Under the pieces are notes generated by a model. That model did not search any database and was not told the DNA's origin. It saw only the letters and a program-made list of their open reading frames with translations. Positions 43,470 to 55,300 of a stretch of DNA of 64,000 nt are shown here, in pieces (the first letter of the stretch is position 1; each line of letters begins with the position of its first letter). The stretch is from Dipodascopsis uninucleata var. uninucleata (lineage: Eukaryota; Ascomycota; Lipomycetes; Lipomycetales; Lipomycetaceae), in assembly GCA_030568195.1 (NCBI GenBank), contig JAJLTO010000012.1:124001-188000 (forward strand). The letters run 5' to 3'. Position numbers and translations under genes: made by a program.

Positions 43470-44807
43470 TTATTCTGTTATTTGCTTGGCGTCATGTTTG
43501 TTCTCGACAGTAGAAGCACTCTTGACCTTGTTGAAAATACCCATGCTGCTAGCAATCCATCCACCAATATCACCCATCTGAGCAGGAACGACTATAGTAT
43601 TAGATTCCTTAGCAAGCTTGGAGAATGCACCCACGTACTGTTCAGCAATCTGCAAAGAAATCGCATCCATTCCATTAGGAGACTGTCCAATAGCCTGCGA
43701 AATTTTCTTAATTCCTTCAGCAGTGGCCTGTGCCTTTAAAAGAATTGCTTCCGCCTCTCCAGAAGCTTTGTTTATAACTTCAGCCTTTTCAGCCTCAGAA
43801 GCCAAAATAACAGCTTGACGCTGACCTTCTGCAATATTAATTGCAGACTGACGCTGACCCTCTGAATCCAAGATCTCAGCTCGTTTGGATCTCTCGGCTG
43901 AAACCTGGCGATGCATGGCTTCAAGGACATTGTCTGGAGGATGGATATCCCTAATTTCGTATCGCAAACACTTCACGCCCCAATCTGCAGCTGCCTCGTT
44001 GATGGCCATGGTTATGTGAGTATTGAGAGCCTGTCTATAAGGAGTGTTAGATATTTGTAAGTCGTTTAAGAGAAAAAGCGTCCAGAATTTACCTCTCCTT
44101 CAATACATGATCAAGTGAAAGCTGGCCAATTTCGCTTCGCATTGTGGTCTGAGCGAGCTGCTGAACCGCATAATCTGCATCTTCTACACCATAACTGGCT
44201 TTGAAAGCATCAAAAACTCTGATATATAATACGCCCTATACACATAATAGTATCTACGTTAACATGCTTGAAGGCACGATTATGCCAATAAAAATCTCAC
44301 GATTCTAAAATAACTTACATCTATCTCAAGAGTAACGTTATCGGCAGTAATCGCACTTTGGCTAGGAATTTCAATTGCAGATTCTTTCAAAGACTTAACA
44401 TATTTGATTCTATCAATGAATGGCATCAAGATTGCCAGGCCAGGATCCAAGATTCGATGAAATTTTCCCATTCGCTCTACAACCCATGCCTGCTGCTGGG
44501 GTACAAATCTATAAGTTCAAATCACGTTAGAATCAGGTACCTTCTAAAGAAGAGTCTACATTCAGACTACTTTCAGGAATTGAATATTAACTAATAGCAT
44601 CACTTACTTAATTATCGTGTTAGTGGGTAACTGTTGTGATTGAAAGAAGTTAAGCGAACTCCTACCACTTGACATCATTCGAATATACCCTGGGCGATTG
44701 GAGATCACAGATGTTGGAATACTTCCGACTCCAGATTCTCGAAGTAAGTGAATGCTTCTTGACACGGACGACCTCCATAGAGGAAGATTCTTCGAAAATG
44801 ATGCCAT
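43470..44807 (-). CDS. slp2: Mitochondrial stomatin-like protein 2 (SPFH family)
   Basis: Four exons, 44807-44608, 44508-44319, 44235-44093 and 44034-43470, give 365 residues. The first 40 or so residues are basic with Ser and Arg, a mitochondrial presequence. Then FVPQQQAWVVERMGKFHRIL opens the SPFH/band-7 domain, followed by RIKYVKSLKESAIEIPSQSA, GVLYIRVFDAFKASYGVED, AQTTMRSEIGQLSLD and WGVKCLRYEIRDIHPP. A coiled coil of ERSKRAEILDSEGQRQSAIN type and a conserved C-terminal VPAQMGDIGGWIASSMGIF-like end match SLP2/paraslipin. In other organisms it organises prohibitin- and cardiolipin-rich domains of the inner membrane. Every exon join keeps the frame and the family alignment. Confidence 0.95.
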
Positions 44808-45590
44808 AGTCGACGAATGCGCTATTGCTCTCTAACTTGAATGAAAGAGGGAAAATAGAAAGTATGAATTCAAGAACCCGCTCAGCTAATAAACCAAGCA
44901 ATGAAAATATAAGAACAAGGACTCAGATGTACGAAAGAGTCGATTTCTACAATACAACACTCCTGAGTATCGGTTATCACAGCGATTATGTTGAGATTCT
45001 TTCTAGAGCAAAAATCAATGCTGAATTTGTTTTTGTGTTCAAGTGCAAATCAGCCGATGGGAAATCTATAGTTCCACATAAAATTTCCCTGATATTCTGT
45101 CAACCAAGCCTAAATTTTATCTGTTTTTTTGGTAGTATAGAATACGAGCTATGCCGCAGACGACAGCCGCTGTATAATAATTACATACAAACGCTTAGCA
45201 AATTCTACCGGGCCATACATATATACATCGCGTTGCTTTTAACAATGCTTAATAGCTCCAAACACTCTATTCCTGGCTGAAGGCATACACGCTATTTCGA
45301 ATTTACTATAAAGATCAGTAATCTCTCTATTTTTTCTCAGACAGCAACTGGACCCAACTACAATATTTAATCGCTAACTTTCTCAGATCATTATCAAAAA
45401 AAAAAAAAGCTATATATCGTTATGCCTACATCAAATATCCAATTTTTCATTAGCTCTGTATTATATGTTCAGCTTCTGTGCAAATATCGTGTAACTGATG
45501 ACATTAATCAAGTGGTAAATTTATAAAATTTTTAGACCTAACCCATTTTTCCAATAACAGCGCTTACAATATGACTCTTGTATAAGCTGG
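44808..45590. other. Intergenic region
   Basis: Promoter side of the stomatin-like gene and 5' side of tRNA-Cys. A frame at 44825-45280 has no ATG in context and no recognised content, so it is not called. A run of 13 A lies near 45400. Confidence 0.45.
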
Positions 45591-45662
45591 GCTTGCATGG
45601 CGCAACGGCAGCGCGTAGGATTGCAGATCCCGAGGTTACCGGTTCAAATCCGGTTGCAAGCT
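45591..45662 (+). tRNA. tRNA-Cys (anticodon GCA)
   Basis: A 72-base cloverleaf without intron. Acceptor GCTTGCA pairs with TGCAAGC, discriminator T (45662). The D arm begins TGGCGCAACGGCAGCGC, the anticodon loop is ATTGCAGAT with GCA, and the T arm is CCGG-TTCAAAT-CCGG. A and B boxes are normal (TGGCGCAACGG; GGTTCAAATCC). It is followed by a T-run at 45666-45672, a Pol III terminator. Confidence 0.95.
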
Positions 45663-46171
45663 CATATTTTTTTAATATCGAATTTTTTATGGTATTGTTT
45701 TGAGTAACTTCCATTGTATTTTTGTGATTGCTAAATACTATTGTTTCGTTAGCTAGACGAATTTATACTACGAAATTTCTACGACAGCGATATAAATCTT
45801 TTTTTTTTGCAGATAAATATTGATTAGATCATCATGTAAACATAAAGATGACTTTTATTTACAGGCGAAGAATCATACAGTAAAATTTGATAATAACAAT
45901 CCAGAAATGAGACTACAGACACTAATAATAGAAGGGAAAGAACTAGAATACAAAATGCCGTAAATAATACCTTAACATATTAATTAATTAATCAACCGAT
46001 TAGAAAATCTCTTTTAGTGATAAAATCATGTAAAAGTTACCAAAGAGATAGGCAATAGTAACAATGCTAACAATTTATCAAACGCAAACATAAAATGGCA
46101 ATGAAACACAGTAACGGTCGACTGTGTCAATGAGTAAATAACAAAAAAATCAAACTTTACTCGGCATCAAC
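45663..46171. other. Intergenic region
   Basis: Begins with the Pol III terminator T-run after tRNA-Cys, then AT-rich spacer to the 3' end of the Ric1 gene. No other feature seen. Confidence 0.5.
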
Positions 46172-49100
46172 TCAAGGTTGATCTGCAGACTCTACTCGCA
46201 GCTTTTCATCAACGTCATCGATCAATGATGCTCCATTCAGTTCATCAGAGAGCTTTATCTTTTTCAGCGTTTCTCTAAGAGTCTCTCCAGAATTATCCAA
46301 CGCAGTTAAAAATCTAGCTAGTTCCTTACAAAGGTCCCAATCTCCTGCTTCCATTGCCATCGAAAAGAGCCTAATCATTTCTGCGGAGGAATCCTCAAGC
46401 TGTTCCATTGTTTGTAGGATTAAAAGATAGCCACCTGCTGTTTTTAGCTGGCCCAAAGAAATACATTTTTCAAACAGATTCTTAGGCGATCCTACAATAT
46501 CGAACAGAACATTCCAAGAAGCAAGCTCAGTCTTGCGAGTGCATCCAACAATGACATCAAGCATCTCATTGAAATTATTTAAAAAGTTCACTACCCTTGG
46601 CAAAATTGCTTCTTCTGGTGGAGGAGGCTTATCAGCTTCTTCATCCAATACATCATGTAACATAACCTCCAAGGAGTGGCCAAAATACTCCAAATTCTGA
46701 TATGATCTCGCAATATGCAGTGCTTCCGCTTCTTTGTTGGCAGTCAAATAATGACGAAGAATATGATGTATAAACAAGTGCGTCCTGGTAGTCTGTGAAG
46801 AATAACTAAAAGAAACATTTCTCCTATGTGTAAGATTAGATTCTACACCAATTATGATTCCTTTGTCGAAGAGAAACGAGAGAGGATAAAAATCCACATT
46901 GATCCGAATTGGGTCACTAATAGCATCCGGCCTAGTATTGATATTGAGCATATCTTCGAGCCAAACTAGAACATCTGTACCATCAAATGCCCAGATGCTA
47001 TTCTTCAGAAGCCCTCTATGAACAATTGTATAATATTCTACATTGTCCTTGAGGACTTTCATATCATATCTCAAATCTGCATCACTATGAAGAGGATAGA
47101 GCATAACTAGTTTGCCATCAATGAGGAATACTATTGTAGCGAATGAAATGTCATCAATTGGGTTTCCATTCTTAGCTTGATCATCCGGTAATATCCAGTT
47201 GATTGCTCGCACTCTTGCAGGCGCATGAACAATACCAGCGAAAGAAACCTGACCAACGAGCTCCAAACTAAACTGAAATGTGTTATAATATACAATAAAC
47301 TGATAAAGCGTATTGCTGTAAGTATAAACAAGTAATGAATCTCCGACAAGTGATATCATTATCACAGAAGATGGAATTTGCTGGACATGCAGTACGAGAG
47401 AACTGTCTAATTCTCTATCTCTAGAATAAGCTCGTATCTATAAATATAAATATAAAATATCAGCATTTGACAATCGTGAATAATATTAGAATACAAACCT
47501 CATGCGTATTCCGATCAGTGTCAACCGAAACAAGTAGTATATTATTGAACCACACCATTCCACCATGAACTGAAAACTCATTCTCCATGTTTTCATTAAC
47601 AAAAAATTTCCATCTTCCTGAGTATATACTATAATGGCCGAGTCCGTGTTTCCCTGCTATTGCAATCCATTTTCCATCATGAGATATACAGCTGGACTGG
47701 ATAGGCCAGTTATCAGATATATAAGCGTAGGGGATGGCTATTTCTTGCCATAAGATGGCTTCATGCGAAATTGTCGTGAGATTCGACTGATCGTGACCCC
47801 TATACAGAAGTAGTTTTTCATTGGCAAAGAGTAAAGTCCGCGATATATTATCCCAAGAAAAATTACCAGATAGGGACCATTTCGAGAACTCTATACTCCA
47901 CATATCCTGACTCTTTGGTGTTATGAAAAGAATTTCATTTCCATTTGGTGTCCAGCACGCATCACAAATACCTTTCCGCCATTTTTCAGAATGCAAGCTG
48001 TTATCTTCTGCCAGCATAGAATGAGCTTCTAACTTTCCGTATACAGAATACAACGCCCAGCCACGTTCATACCCAGCAAACAAAGCATATCCATCAGGTG
48101 ACCACTTGATGGTAGTTATTTTTCCAAAAGATGTAAACGGTGATTTGATTTCTCGAAGGAGAGGAATGTGGCCAGCGTAATCTTTAACATTGTATATGAA
48201 AATGTTACCCCCTAAAGTCCCAGCTCCGATTAAACTAAACCGGGAATTAATAGCGATATTAACCACAAATGTTGCATCCAAAAGAGAAGACCTTCTATCA
48301 GTGTTGGTACTGGAAACGCTTTTATTAGGAGTATGAAAACAGAAGCCCGAGAAAATTTTGGACTTAGACATCCTTTCTGTCACTGGTGACGATGGCTCGC
48401 TATTAGGACTACTATTAGTCCCATTACCGCTTGATATACTGCTATTGACTACTGCCCATCCTTTACCGTTACTACTAATCCAGCCAAACAATCCCATTGC
48501 CTTTTCCCAAATAACTGTTGTTATCCTCTCTCTGACATTGAACCAATCCATATGAGCAAGGAGTTCCGTTCTTGTCTGCGGTCCTCCTTTTGAATCTGCC
48601 ACCCATCGTATGAGCTGAGCAGCTGGAGGACTGGTGGTGAGTACTAGTAACTCGTCTTCTAATGCCAAGGCTCTGATGAATCGTCAGCAAACCGTACTTG
48701 AGTGTCTTCTATATTACAAACAAAGCTACAATGATACTCACGATTCAATTCCTGCATCTACTTTTATAACCATCTTATATTTAATATTATGCTGTATAAC
48801 ACCTCCCTCTTCACCAGGACCAGGAACTATGTAAGGCAAATCGCTGATATTGTCGAATGACATCTTCATGACCCGATCGTCCGCCGATGATGCAGTCAGT
48901 GTAAAGGTCATGAAATATCCCATAGAGGTTTGTACAATGAATAACTGACTATCCGGCCTGATAAGCAAATTAACATTGTGTCCATAGTTGCTGATAGAAT
49001 TGTCCGTCCGAGCAGCTACAGCCACGGGGCATAAAGGCTAAGATTTGAAACGAAGTCAATGGGACACGCTCTAGAATCATAATCTTATACTGAAAGAATA

Positions 49101-49315
49101 CTTACTCTACTCTGATATATATATAGATTGCGGGATGTTATCACAGCAAAGACGAGCCCATTTCGAGCCATCTTGATTGTTATGATTGAGTCCTCATCAT
49201 TCAAATCTGCATATCCAGAACCGGTACCAGTATTGCTAGGACTCCTTGAGCCTTGATTGTTATGCGGAAGGCGCGGTAAACTAAACTGCCTTGGCGTCGA
49301 TATCGGCCAATACAT
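46172..49315 (-). CDS. ric1: Ric1, subunit of the Ric1-Rgp1 exchange factor for Ypt6/Rab6
   Basis: Four exons, 49315-49106, 49037-48742, 48672-47499 and 47437-46172, give 981 residues. Start MYWPIS at 49315 is the typical Ric1 start; a longer frame upstream is not needed. The N-terminal half is WD-like (for example TTIKWSPDGYALFAGYERGW and GICDACWTPNGNEILFITPK). The C-terminal half carries the RIC1 domain: FIHHILRHYLTANKEAEALH, SYQNLEYFGHSLEVMLHDVL, LPRVVNFLNNFNEMLDVIVG and LELCK-like CKELARFLTALD. With Rgp1 it activates Ypt6 at the Golgi for retrograde traffic from endosomes. The third intron has the donor GTTTGT, weaker than the others. Confidence 0.93.
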
Positions 49316-50047
49316 TGTGCTGGTGATATACACTGATTTTGTTGCTGGCCCTGATGAACGTTTTTGATGAATTCTTGTATCTAGATAGCTGTCAGTGAAT
49401 TCGAAATTACAGTAATATGGACTGAGCTATCGACAATCGAGGCAGTGGTCTGTTCACAACATAATAACGCATTTAAAGCATCAAAAATAAGTAAACGTTA
49501 TGTTGACGTCTTATATTCATCTAGTTCTGGTGCAATGAAATATTTTGATCTCGTTATTTGAGTGTTGAATATGCAAGTTGATTATAATCGAATATCATTG
49601 ATGATACCTGAGATATTTTGATCATTTATTTTGCAAAAACTTAAGATTTGTCATTTCGAGACAAGAATGTTTATTATAAACAGATTCTGATGCACAATTT
49701 ACATATTTTATCAAAGAATCAAGCATTTGAACTATAGGAAATTAATTCACGTAGACTATTAAATAAAACGATTTTGGATACTACGAAGTACTTATGATAA
49801 TTATTTAAAGTAAACGTTGCCAGTTTGCTATATTAACAAGGGCCTACTATAGACTAGGTAATACGGCATTCCTATATAACGACATTAATACTACTTTTAA
49901 CGAGCAGAAATAGTTAAAACAATAACTAAAAAATATCTTTAGATGATATTGTAATGTAAAGGATTGTTTAAAGGGATCTTATAGCAGTGAATTGTATAAA
50001 AAATCGTACATACCTATAGTATTTTGTATAAACTAAATAGAGATCTC
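49316..50047. other. Intergenic region
   Basis: AT-rich; upstream of Ric1 and downstream of prefoldin 4, both on the minus strand. No feature seen. Confidence 0.5.
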
Positions 50048-50690
50048 TTATCGTTCGAGGTTTATAGCGTTACCAAATTTACTATAGAGCTTGGCCTTCA
50101 AATCGTTCATTTCATCTTTAAGAGAATCCATTTTATCATCCAAGTCGTGAATATCTGATTCCGTGGACTCTGCACAATCCAAGTGTTGTTAGGAATGTAT
50201 TACTCTATTAACCGTCATAACATATGAAAATGTATTAAAGCATACCTGTCTCCTTTTCCAGCTTCTCTACAGCTTCTTCCTGCTTGATCCAAAAAAAAGA
50301 ATCACCAATTTTATATCTGATAAGTAACTTCCATTAGTTCTTCTGGTAAAGACAAGTAGCAGATCATGGATAACAAATGTCTGCTACGAAAAAAAAAAAA
50401 AACTTACTGCACCAACTCATCCTCGTCTATGAGCTCGATTTCTGTACTGATATCTTCAAGATATTCTTTCTGATTTTGCTTCTCCTTATAATGATCTTCT
50501 AGATCTGATAATCTTGAATTGAGCTTGGAGAACTGATTGATTCGCTCCTGATCTTCCCATGCCACGTTTACATCTGGTGCTTCTTGGCCCTCAGGTAACT
50601 ACAAATACGGAAATAGTGTTAACGCTCAATCAAATTATTATGTAACGTAACAATAGGCTAAAAACATCTTACCATCTGTAGACTGCTCAT
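50048..50690 (-). CDS. gim3: Prefoldin subunit 4 (Gim3)
   Basis: Four exons, 50690-50673, 50598-50408, 50316-50246 and 50169-50048, give 133 residues. The first exon is only 18 bases (MSSLQM), and the gene has no single long frame. Joined sequence shows VNVAWEDQERINQFSKLNSR, EDISTEIELIDEDELVQYKI and GDSFFWI, and ends LKAKLYSKFGNAINLER, the prefoldin beta-type fold of subunit 4. N- and C-terminal helices form the coiled coil that holds unfolded actin and tubulin for the CCT chaperonin. Introns contain long T/A tracts, including one of 14 A just before 50401. Confidence 0.95.
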
Positions 50691-52356
50691 TATGTGTTTG
50701 AGAATGTTGTCGAGTTTCTGTGCAGAAATGAAGAGAAGAAAGGAAATCGTAAACTCAGTAATAAATATCAGTGAAGTTCTGTTCGATTACTACTGGGACA
50801 GAGCTATGCAGAAACCAGGCCATGACTACCACGACACCGAAAATATACTAAACTACAATAATGATACCAGTTGATAGCACTTTATATCAATAATCCATAA
50901 TAATCATTGTAATGTAAAGACACAATAGAAGAGCCAACCTTTGGTAAAACGACCGGAATTATAAGGGCAAAACGACATACAATACTATGACATACATAAG
51001 AATCGTGAATCTGCCATACGTGAGCATTTAGGATATTACGTGCAGTAACGGCAATATCGTTCTCACCCTTTTTATTACGCTTAAATTCGGCATATTTAAC
51101 TTCAGAACTTTTACGAATAAGTCGTCATCATTATATATAGAAGTAAAATTCGTCTAACGTCTTACTAAACCACATATCGCACTAATTATAAAGATTTGTA
51201 CTTCATTGGTTCTCGAGGTGCACTTCCACTATATCCGGTCAGGATATCTTCTCCCGAAATAAAATCATGGCAGGTAATGATAATCATTTCTTTTAGTATA
51301 GAATTTTCTACCATGGCCCGTATTAGCGACCGCCTGCTCGCTCATGCTCTATATCGCGCGGCTTATGTTACATAACATATCATGTTTGAATATCGATTAG
51401 AATATCAGTTAATGGACATGACATGAACACGTAATCTCTATAGTGTATATTTCCTTGGATATATTCACAGATATAATCGCTAAATACTCACGAGAAACGC
51501 GTTTAGATACCGACAGAGCATGTAGCTATTCAGAATAGACTAACCATCAGTAGTAGTCTGCGCTTGGTTGACATTAAGACATAATGCTACGCGGACATTG
51601 GACACTGCACTTATCTAATATAATATGACATTCGTAGTCAGTAGAACTAAAGTCCCTGCCGAACGAGCCAAAACAGCCAAAGCTTTAGTCTGGAAGTAAA
51701 ATGTCCACCATTTGTGTAATTGACCACATTTACTGCACGTCGCTGGTATTACCTTAGGTGTAGCAAAGACGATGTCATCTGAGCGAATCCATTTCCTCAG
51801 CATATTTACGAACTTACTCTTAGATCTGCCCATTTTAAGACAAATGTAAGTAGCAGTAATAAATAATCATGCTCTACATTTGAACTTGTGCTGATAAAAG
51901 CTGTATGTTTCTCGCGTGAAGTTGTTCACAAATGATGCTTCATAGTGATTCCAATCACAGATCAAGTTGACTCATTAAACAAACTGACATCCTGGCATAC
52001 AAATAATTAAAATTGCACAGCACATTTCCGTTAAAGCCATTTAAATAAGCGCCACAACGTCACTATTAACTGTCGTTTCTGTTGCAGATTGCCGTGGAAC
52101 GAAGTAAAAGGGCCCTTAACTAATAGCGCAAGAATTGACCAGCCAAAGTTAACCGTGGGCTTAGTTACCCTGAGCTAGAGATACGGGTTTTGCGCGTCGC
52201 CTTTGACGAGCAGGCAAGAACTCCACTAGAGACAGTTCTTCAAACGACGGAATAACTCAACACACTCACCATCATCATAAGATAATAAGTATATTCCTGG
52301 CGCAGAAGCGCGGCCAGTAATAGACGTTGACGTACACGGTGGGTTCCCTGTCTTCA
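50691..52356. other. Long intergenic region upstream of the BEACH gene
   Basis: About 1.7 kb. The frame at 50692-50874 (plus) has no recognised content. A possible small gene at 51615-51833 is listed separately. The rest is AT-rich and probably the BEACH-gene promoter; no further feature seen. Confidence 0.5.
51615..51833 (-). CDS. Possible small protein, unknown
   Basis: A 72-residue frame from ATG 51833 (MGRSKSKFVNMLRKWIRSDD) with a CSKC pair followed by GQLHKWWTFYFQ. A donor-like GTAAGT lies five codons into the frame (near 51818), so it might instead be a first exon. No family recognised and no neighbours on the strand; it could be chance. Confidence 0.25.
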   Translation of the reverse strand: MGRSKSKFVNMLRKWIRSDDIVFATPKVIPATCSKCGQLHKWWTFYFQTKALAVLARSAGTLVLLTTNVILY

Positions 52357-55300
52357 ATGTCATTTGATGGTAGCACAAAGGGGCTCTCAGAGTCGCCTAC
52401 TCGGCCAAACCGGGGACCAGGAGCAGAGATGGCAGGTGCAAGACCTGCTGTTGCAGCAGTGGTATCGACAGTAACAGTGTCCGCAGCAGGTAATCCCATG
52501 AGAACTCTCGTGGAGTCTCTCAATAGTGATGATGAATTCGTGTTCCGATTGCATAGCCTGTACGAAATCCAGCGAACATTGGTAGACAAACCGGAATGTA
52601 AAGACATCTTCCGACTAGCGTCAGGGTTTGAATCAGTACTGGATTCTTTGTCGATAATCGACTCGCAAAGTTCAGAAAATGGTTTCTCTGAATCTTTGGA
52701 ATTGCTGAAATGTGTTTTTAGTATTCTGTCAGATGCTCTACTGGACTGCCCATCAAACAAGCGGTACTTGACTGAAAAGGTTGGCTACGAATATATAGAA
52801 AGGACAGTGAAGGCTACAGGTCTTATAGATACAAGTGCCAAGCAGGTTCTAGGCATTTTTTTCTCTTTCTTAATCTCCGATTTCTCAGTATCGGCATTAT
52901 TTATATCCCTTGCTCGGGGTATCGAGACTATGACTGACGAAGATATACCTAGCAAGGATATTGTTGAGTTCATCCACGACAGAGTTGCGACTTCATTCAC
53001 AAGGGAGATCGTAAAGAACTCCTTCATAATACCTCTCATGTTTCAAGTGATGGAACGATTACTATCAGAGGACACATATATTTCTATTGCATCTATTGTT
53101 GCACTAATCTGTCTCTCGAGCTCGAAGGTTCATAACAAAGTTGTCTTGCATGATGCCGGCTTAATGGACTGGGCTCTCCCATATATATGGGATCACAAAG
53201 GTCTAGACAATATGATAATTGAACATATACAGATATTAACAGATTCATTAATGGAGCTAGGTGTATCAACAAGCACAGCAAAGCAATTTTATCGTCATGC
53301 CATGTATTCTGAAGATGTAGCTAAGCATCTTTTAGATGGTATTCGCAAGTCACGCAATGCTGCACATATCACATTTGATCTTTCTCTTCATGGATATTCT
53401 ACTATAGAGATAAGCTCGTTAGGCAGAACCTTTCCTCCACAGTCAAACGGCTACACTTTCAGTGCATGGATAAAAATTGATCAATATGACGAAGAAAATC
53501 ATACCACTTTATTTGGCGTCTTTGATAACTCCCAGAAATGTGTGACATTACTTTACATTGAAAAAGAAACCAAAAAGCTGATACTACAGACCTCAGTAAC
53601 TTCTAGTAGAGGCTCAGTTAGGTTCAAGAATGTTAGTTTTGAAACTGGAAAATGGTACTTTATTGCTATAACACATAGACGGCCAAGAGTGACGTCAGCA
53701 TCTAAGGCGTGTCTTTTTGTTGATGAAGAGTTTGTGGAACAATTAAAATGCCCATATCCCTCCAATCCACCGAATGATGGAATAGCTCAGGTTTTTATTG
53801 GAACACCAGCTAATCTTACTTCCGGCTCTAGTTCTAGTTTGAACAAAGTTCATTCCGTATGGAATTTATCGTCTCTTCATATATTTGAAGATGTTTTGTC
53901 GGATGACTTACTAGCTGTTCACTATCGCCTAGGACCTAGATATTATGGGAACTATCAAGATGCTCTCGGAAGTTTCCAAACGTACGAAGCATCTGCTGCT
54001 TTGAATTTACGAAACGAAACTCTGCATTCTGGTAGAGAGGATAGTAGTGATATCATTAATGTTATCCGTGGTCGAGCATCTAACTTAGTACCTGAAAGTA
54101 AGATATTATTGAGCATACACGCTAAAAATGTGGTAGAACCTAGTTCGCATTTGAATGACTACGGATTCAGACAATCACCAAAAAGTATAGTTTCTCTTAG
54201 CAGAAACCATCTTATAGTAGTTAATGCCGCCGTCCCAGATATTAACATGGCGTTGTCATCCGTGAATGGAATAGCAATCGGATCAGGTGATCCAGTACCA
54301 GTTATTCCGAAGAGTCTGGATGATGCAGCTTGGAGATTAGGTGGTTCTGCTCTGGCCCTGAAAATGACTGAGTTGGCCAAAACTCCAGAGCAGCTGACAC
54401 GCGCAATTTCAGTCGCTTTTGAGCTATTAAGAGAAAATTGGAGAAATTCAGACGACATGGAGCGTGTACATGGCTTCGCTATCTTAGCTAACGTGATTAA
54501 GACAAAGACTGCTCCGGGAATGATAAATATCGATCTTCTTAACATAATATTGGATTTTGTGGGGTATCGATTTGATAGACCCGAACAATCTCTGATTATC
54601 AATCCTCTAGCATATCGTATTTTACTTGTCGACTATGACATTTGGAAGAATGCAGATTTAAATACTCTTAAAGCTTATTTTGATCAGTTTGCTGTTTTCG
54701 GACTTCATAGTATTTATCATACTTTCAATGCAAAGCGACTCACAAGAATGCGGACGGTGAAGAGGTTTCTCCAAGCTCTAAAGGCAGGATCCTTCAGTAG
54801 GGAAGCACTGCTTCAATTTATCCCGGCTTTCAAGTTGATAATTATCACTAATGTATCAGCAGAAGTTATGCGTTCTCTGTCTCTTTTTATCACGTATGCA
54901 TTCAGCAAGCATCCATCTAGTTCGGGAAAACGTAGTATTCAGGATATTGACATAGTAAACGGAATTTCTCGATCAGAAATTGGCTTGTTGGTATTGGAGG
55001 TATTCGCTGGGATTTTATGTGACCCGATGTCGACTATCACAATGAAGAAATTTGCCAGAACAGTAACAAATAAATGGGTCCTTTTTTTACTTTCGCAGGA
55101 TGATTCGCGTGCTCTAGTTCTTGGAATGAAAATTTTAGCGCGACTTCTGATTATTCACGGTGCCAGCTACGTCAACAAGTTTGCTTCGAAGACTGGGGGC
55201 TTTATCATTATTAGAGAGAGACTAAAGTTTAAATGGTACATTCCTGAGCTGTGGCCAATATGTCTTGCTATCTTATTTGGTGTCGATGTTGCTACATTGA

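Noticed and set aside
44825-45280. 151-residue plus-strand frame upstream of the stomatin-like gene
   Set aside because: It starts at TTG, lies in the promoter of a divergent gene and has no recognisable motif.
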